Below are positions 62,075-64,000 of a stretch of 64,000 nt of DNA, piece by piece. Both the position numbers and the translations under genes were made by a program. How positions within the stretch are numbered: the first letter of the stretch is position 1; the number at the start of each line of letters is the position of its first letter. Location: the NCBI RefSeq assembly GCF_000422705.1, contig NZ_AUGO01000002.1, forward strand, positions 434,001 to 498,000, read 5' to 3'. The stretch is from Flavobacterium soli DSM 19725. Its GTDB lineage: Bacteria; Bacteroidota; Bacteroidia; Flavobacteriales; Flavobacteriaceae. The notes below the pieces were generated by a model. It was given only the letters and a program-made list of their open reading frames with translations, did not search any database and had not been told where the DNA came from.

Positions 62075-63589
62075 ATGAACAAAGCACTACTAGTCGTATC
62101 CATTCTCCTATTTCAAATTATTGGGTTCTCTCAAAACACTACTGGAAAAATTCTTGATGCCACAACGGGCGAGAGCATCCCATATGCCAATATTTCTATT
62201 TCGGGTGCTGAAAACCTGATTACCAATGAGGAAGGTGTTTTCACCCTATCCGACAAACACAATGATAACATTCAATTTGCAGTTTCCTATTTGGGCTATG
62301 TGAGCCAGCAATTGTCGATTGGCGAATTGAAAAAGCAGCAAAACACGATCAAGCTACAGCCTGGAGTTTTTGAATTGAGCGATGTGGATGTTTCGAAGGT
62401 GAAGATGGATGCCAATAGCATCATGGCGGAGGTGAAAAAGAATCTGAAAAAGAATTATGGCAATGATAACAAGACGTTAAAGACGACATTGTTCATGCGT
62501 GAATTAAGTACTTTTAAACCAAAGAAATTGGATATCGAGATCACAAAGTCGACAGGATTTACCAAGAGTAAATTAAAAGAAGCTAATGACGATGTGACTA
62601 AATTTACGTCGAGATTGGTGTCTAATCCGCCACTGGAATTCACGGATATGCTCTGCAAGTACTATACTGGAAAAATTGATGGAAAGGAAAAGCCGGTTTT
62701 TATGACCAAGCTGGATGTCGTGAAAGCTACGAAACTAAAAGATGAAACCCGCTCGGTTGCGATTGAAGATATGGAGAAACTGGCGGCTAATATTTTCCTG
62801 AAACACCTAGATACTACAAAATATTATAGGTTTAAAAGTGGATGGATAGGCTCTAGGGATACAATTTCTTTTAGAAAAGATTTTAATAAGAAGAAAAAGA
62901 AAAAGGAAAAAACAAGCGAATTGGATGTTGCCAAGAATGATATCAGCGGTTTTTTGGCTGGAATCAATGTTTTGAATGGCAAGAAGATGGAGTTTATAAA
63001 CAATACTGAAATCTATGAGTATTCGTATGAAGGAGCTATGTATTCTAACAAGAATGAATTTGTATATGTGATCAATTTCAAGCCTAGAAAGAGCAAGGCC
63101 AACTACACGGGCAAGCTTTATGTGTCTGAAGCTGATTTTGCCGTGGTTCGTGCCGAATATAATTTGGCAAAAGGGAAAACCTTGGGAGGTATCAATCTAA
63201 AATTGTTGTTAGGTGTAAAAGCTTCCGAAAATTTGGGTCGCGGAACGGTAACTTACAAGCAGAATAAGGACGGTATCTATTTTGTACAATATGCCTCGGT
63301 AGAAACAGGTCAATACATCTACCTAAACCGACCTTTGAAATTCATAGAATTGACAGATGAGGACAAGGATGTTGTGGCGTTGGACTTGAAAGTAGAGGGC
63401 AACTCCTTTAATAAAGTTGAATTTTTGAATATTGCACAGGAGGAAATCGCTTCGGGAGAGCTAGAAAAAATGAAGGAAGAGGATTTTAATTTCACGCGTT
63501 TGAAGCGTTATGATCCAAAAATCTGGAAGGATTATACTGCGATTGAGCCTTTGGAGGAGATGAAGCAATTTAAGGTGGTGGAAGAGTAG
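62075..63589 (+). CDS. CarboxypepD_reg-like exported protein
   Basis: This 504-residue protein has a signal peptide (VVSILLFQIIGFSQ), then a CarboxypepD_reg-like Ig domain (TGKILDATTGESIPYANISI, residues about 22-110), then a long charged region and beta-rich C-terminal half (YRFKSGWIGSRDTISF, EYNLAKGKTLGGIN). The architecture resembles outer-membrane or periplasmic proteins with DUF5686-like parts. Function unknown. Confidence 0.8.
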   Translation: MNKALLVVSILLFQIIGFSQNTTGKILDATTGESIPYANISISGAENLITNEEGVFTLSDKHNDNIQFAVSYLGYVSQQLSIGELKKQQNTIKLQPGVFELSDVDVSKVKMDANSIMAEVKKNLKKNYGNDNKTLKTTLFMRELSTFKPKKLDIEITKSTGFTKSKLKEANDDVTKFTSRLVSNPPLEFTDMLCKYYTGKIDGKEKPVFMTKLDVVKATKLKDETRSVAIEDMEKLAANIFLKHLDTTKYYRFKSGWIGSRDTISFRKDFNKKKKKKEKTSELDVAKNDISGFLAGINVLNGKKMEFINNTEIYEYSYEGAMYSNKNEFVYVINFKPRKSKANYTGKLYVSEADFAVVRAEYNLAKGKTLGGINLKLLLGVKASENLGRGTVTYKQNKDGIYFVQYASVETGQYIYLNRPLKFIELTDEDKDVVALDLKVEGNSFNKVEFLNIAQEEIASGELEKMKEEDFNFTRLKRYDPKIWKDYTAIEPLEEMKQFKVVEE

Positions 63590-63681
63590 GATTTTAAAAT
63601 ATTTAATTCTAAAATAGATTTAAGACATTAAGAGTCATTAAGTTTTATGCTTACTTAATTAATCTTAATGGTTTTACAAAA

Positions 63682-63709
63682 AAAAAGAGCTTCAAACGAA
63701 GCTCTTTTT
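63682..63709. terminator. bidirectional terminator
   Basis: AAAAAGAGCTTC pairs with GAAGCTCTTTTT, 4-base loop; serves the preceding + gene and rimO (-). Confidence 0.92.
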
Positions 63710-63718
63710 AATTTATGA

Positions 63719-64000
63719 TTATGCTACAACAGCTTCCCCATAAAGGTCAAACTCGGTAGCTTCTATAATTTTAATATCAACAAATTCACCTGTTTTTAGG
63801 TATTGTTTTGAAGCATCAATCAACACTTCATTGTCTACATCCGGACTGTCAAATTCGGTTCTTCCAACGAAATGACCACCTTCTTTTCTGTCAATGATAC
63901 ATCTAAAAACTTTACCCACTTTTTCCTGATTCAAATCCCAAGAAATCTGTGATTGCAATTCCATTATTTCGTTGGCACGAGCCTGTTTTACTTCGGCTGG
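63719..64000 (-). CDS. rimO: ribosomal protein uS12 methylthiotransferase RimO, 5' part beyond the window
   Basis: The frame is open to the right edge; 93 C-terminal residues are visible. The region VKQARANEIMELQSQISWDLN, then a TRAM-type domain (CIIDRKEGGHFVGRTEFDSPDVDNEVLIDA), matches the end of RimO, which methylthiolates Asp88 of uS12. MiaB has a similar TRAM domain, but the GRTEFDSPDVDNEV pattern is characteristic of RimO. Confidence 0.9.
   Translation of the reverse strand, partial: PAEVKQARANEIMELQSQISWDLNQEKVGKVFRCIIDRKEGGHFVGRTEFDSPDVDNEVLIDASKQYLKTGEFVDIKIIEATEFDLYGEAVVA

Overview
The window looks like a chromosomal segment of a Bacteroidota member, most probably a Flavobacterium or close relative. 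Evidence seen in the sequence: low GC content, SusC/SusD with an ECF sigma/FecR pair, several proteins with type IX secretion (T9SS) C-terminal signals, a SprB-repeat adhesin, a bacillithiol enzyme (BshC), the order rpmB-rpmG-DUF4295-ftsY, and many upstream elements that match the flavobacterial promoter -7 consensus TAnnTTTG. No rRNA, CRISPR array, prophage or insertion sequence was found.

Region by region. 0-11 kb is a polysaccharide-utilisation-type locus. On the + strand are an MFS transporter (cut by the window edge), a secreted 570-residue protein of unknown activity and a secreted GH13 enzyme. Facing them on the - strand are SusD, SusC with an STN domain, FecR and an ECF sigma factor. 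11.3-14.4 kb holds a secreted PI-PLC-type phospholipase facing a secreted metallophosphoesterase. 14.4-14.9 kb holds three tRNA genes (Lys, Lys, Leu). 15-32.7 kb is mostly housekeeping: shikimate kinase, a phosphoribosyltransferase, an S4 protein, an FKBP lipoprotein, a two-subunit transketolase, SecA, a corrinoid adenosyltransferase, a PiT phosphate transporter with a long C-terminal tail, a methyltransferase, an unusual zinc-ribbon SDR and an MpaB-like protein. 33-44 kb holds an ABC-F ATPase, Hsp20, a RelE/ParE-type toxin-antitoxin pair, a glycosyltransferase, an E2 acyltransferase, a DUF389 membrane protein, an exonuclease, a fumarylacetoacetate hydrolase-like protein, an Hpt protein and CinA.

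43.9-46 kb is the ribosomal protein/FtsY block, including two small genes (50 and 52 residues). 46-51.8 kb holds a serine hydrolase, a lipoprotein/DUF721 pair, Ndk, a triple-repeat protein with a T9SS signal, and BshC. 51.9-56.4 kb is a 1503-residue SprB-repeat protein. 56.6-64 kb holds a B12-type radical SAM protein, a Lys-tailed secreted protein, a two-component system, a lipoprotein, a CarboxypepD_reg-like protein and the 3' end of rimO.

The most distinctive material lies outside the obvious genes, in several families of dispersed palindromic repeats: a composite TTCCCGC...TCGGGG element with a TCCCGAA/TTCGGGA palindrome, CCACAGATT inverted repeats, CAGT-rich inverted repeats, a duplicated terminator, and a nested hairpin element at 47.2 kb. 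One heptamer repeat (AAGGTTT)n sits inside the methyltransferase gene. Its only interior variant base removes what would otherwise be an in-frame stop codon. No complete new defence or biosynthetic system could be supported. The best candidates for new biology are the unknown 570-residue protein, the radical SAM protein, the triple-repeat T9SS protein and the repeat families.
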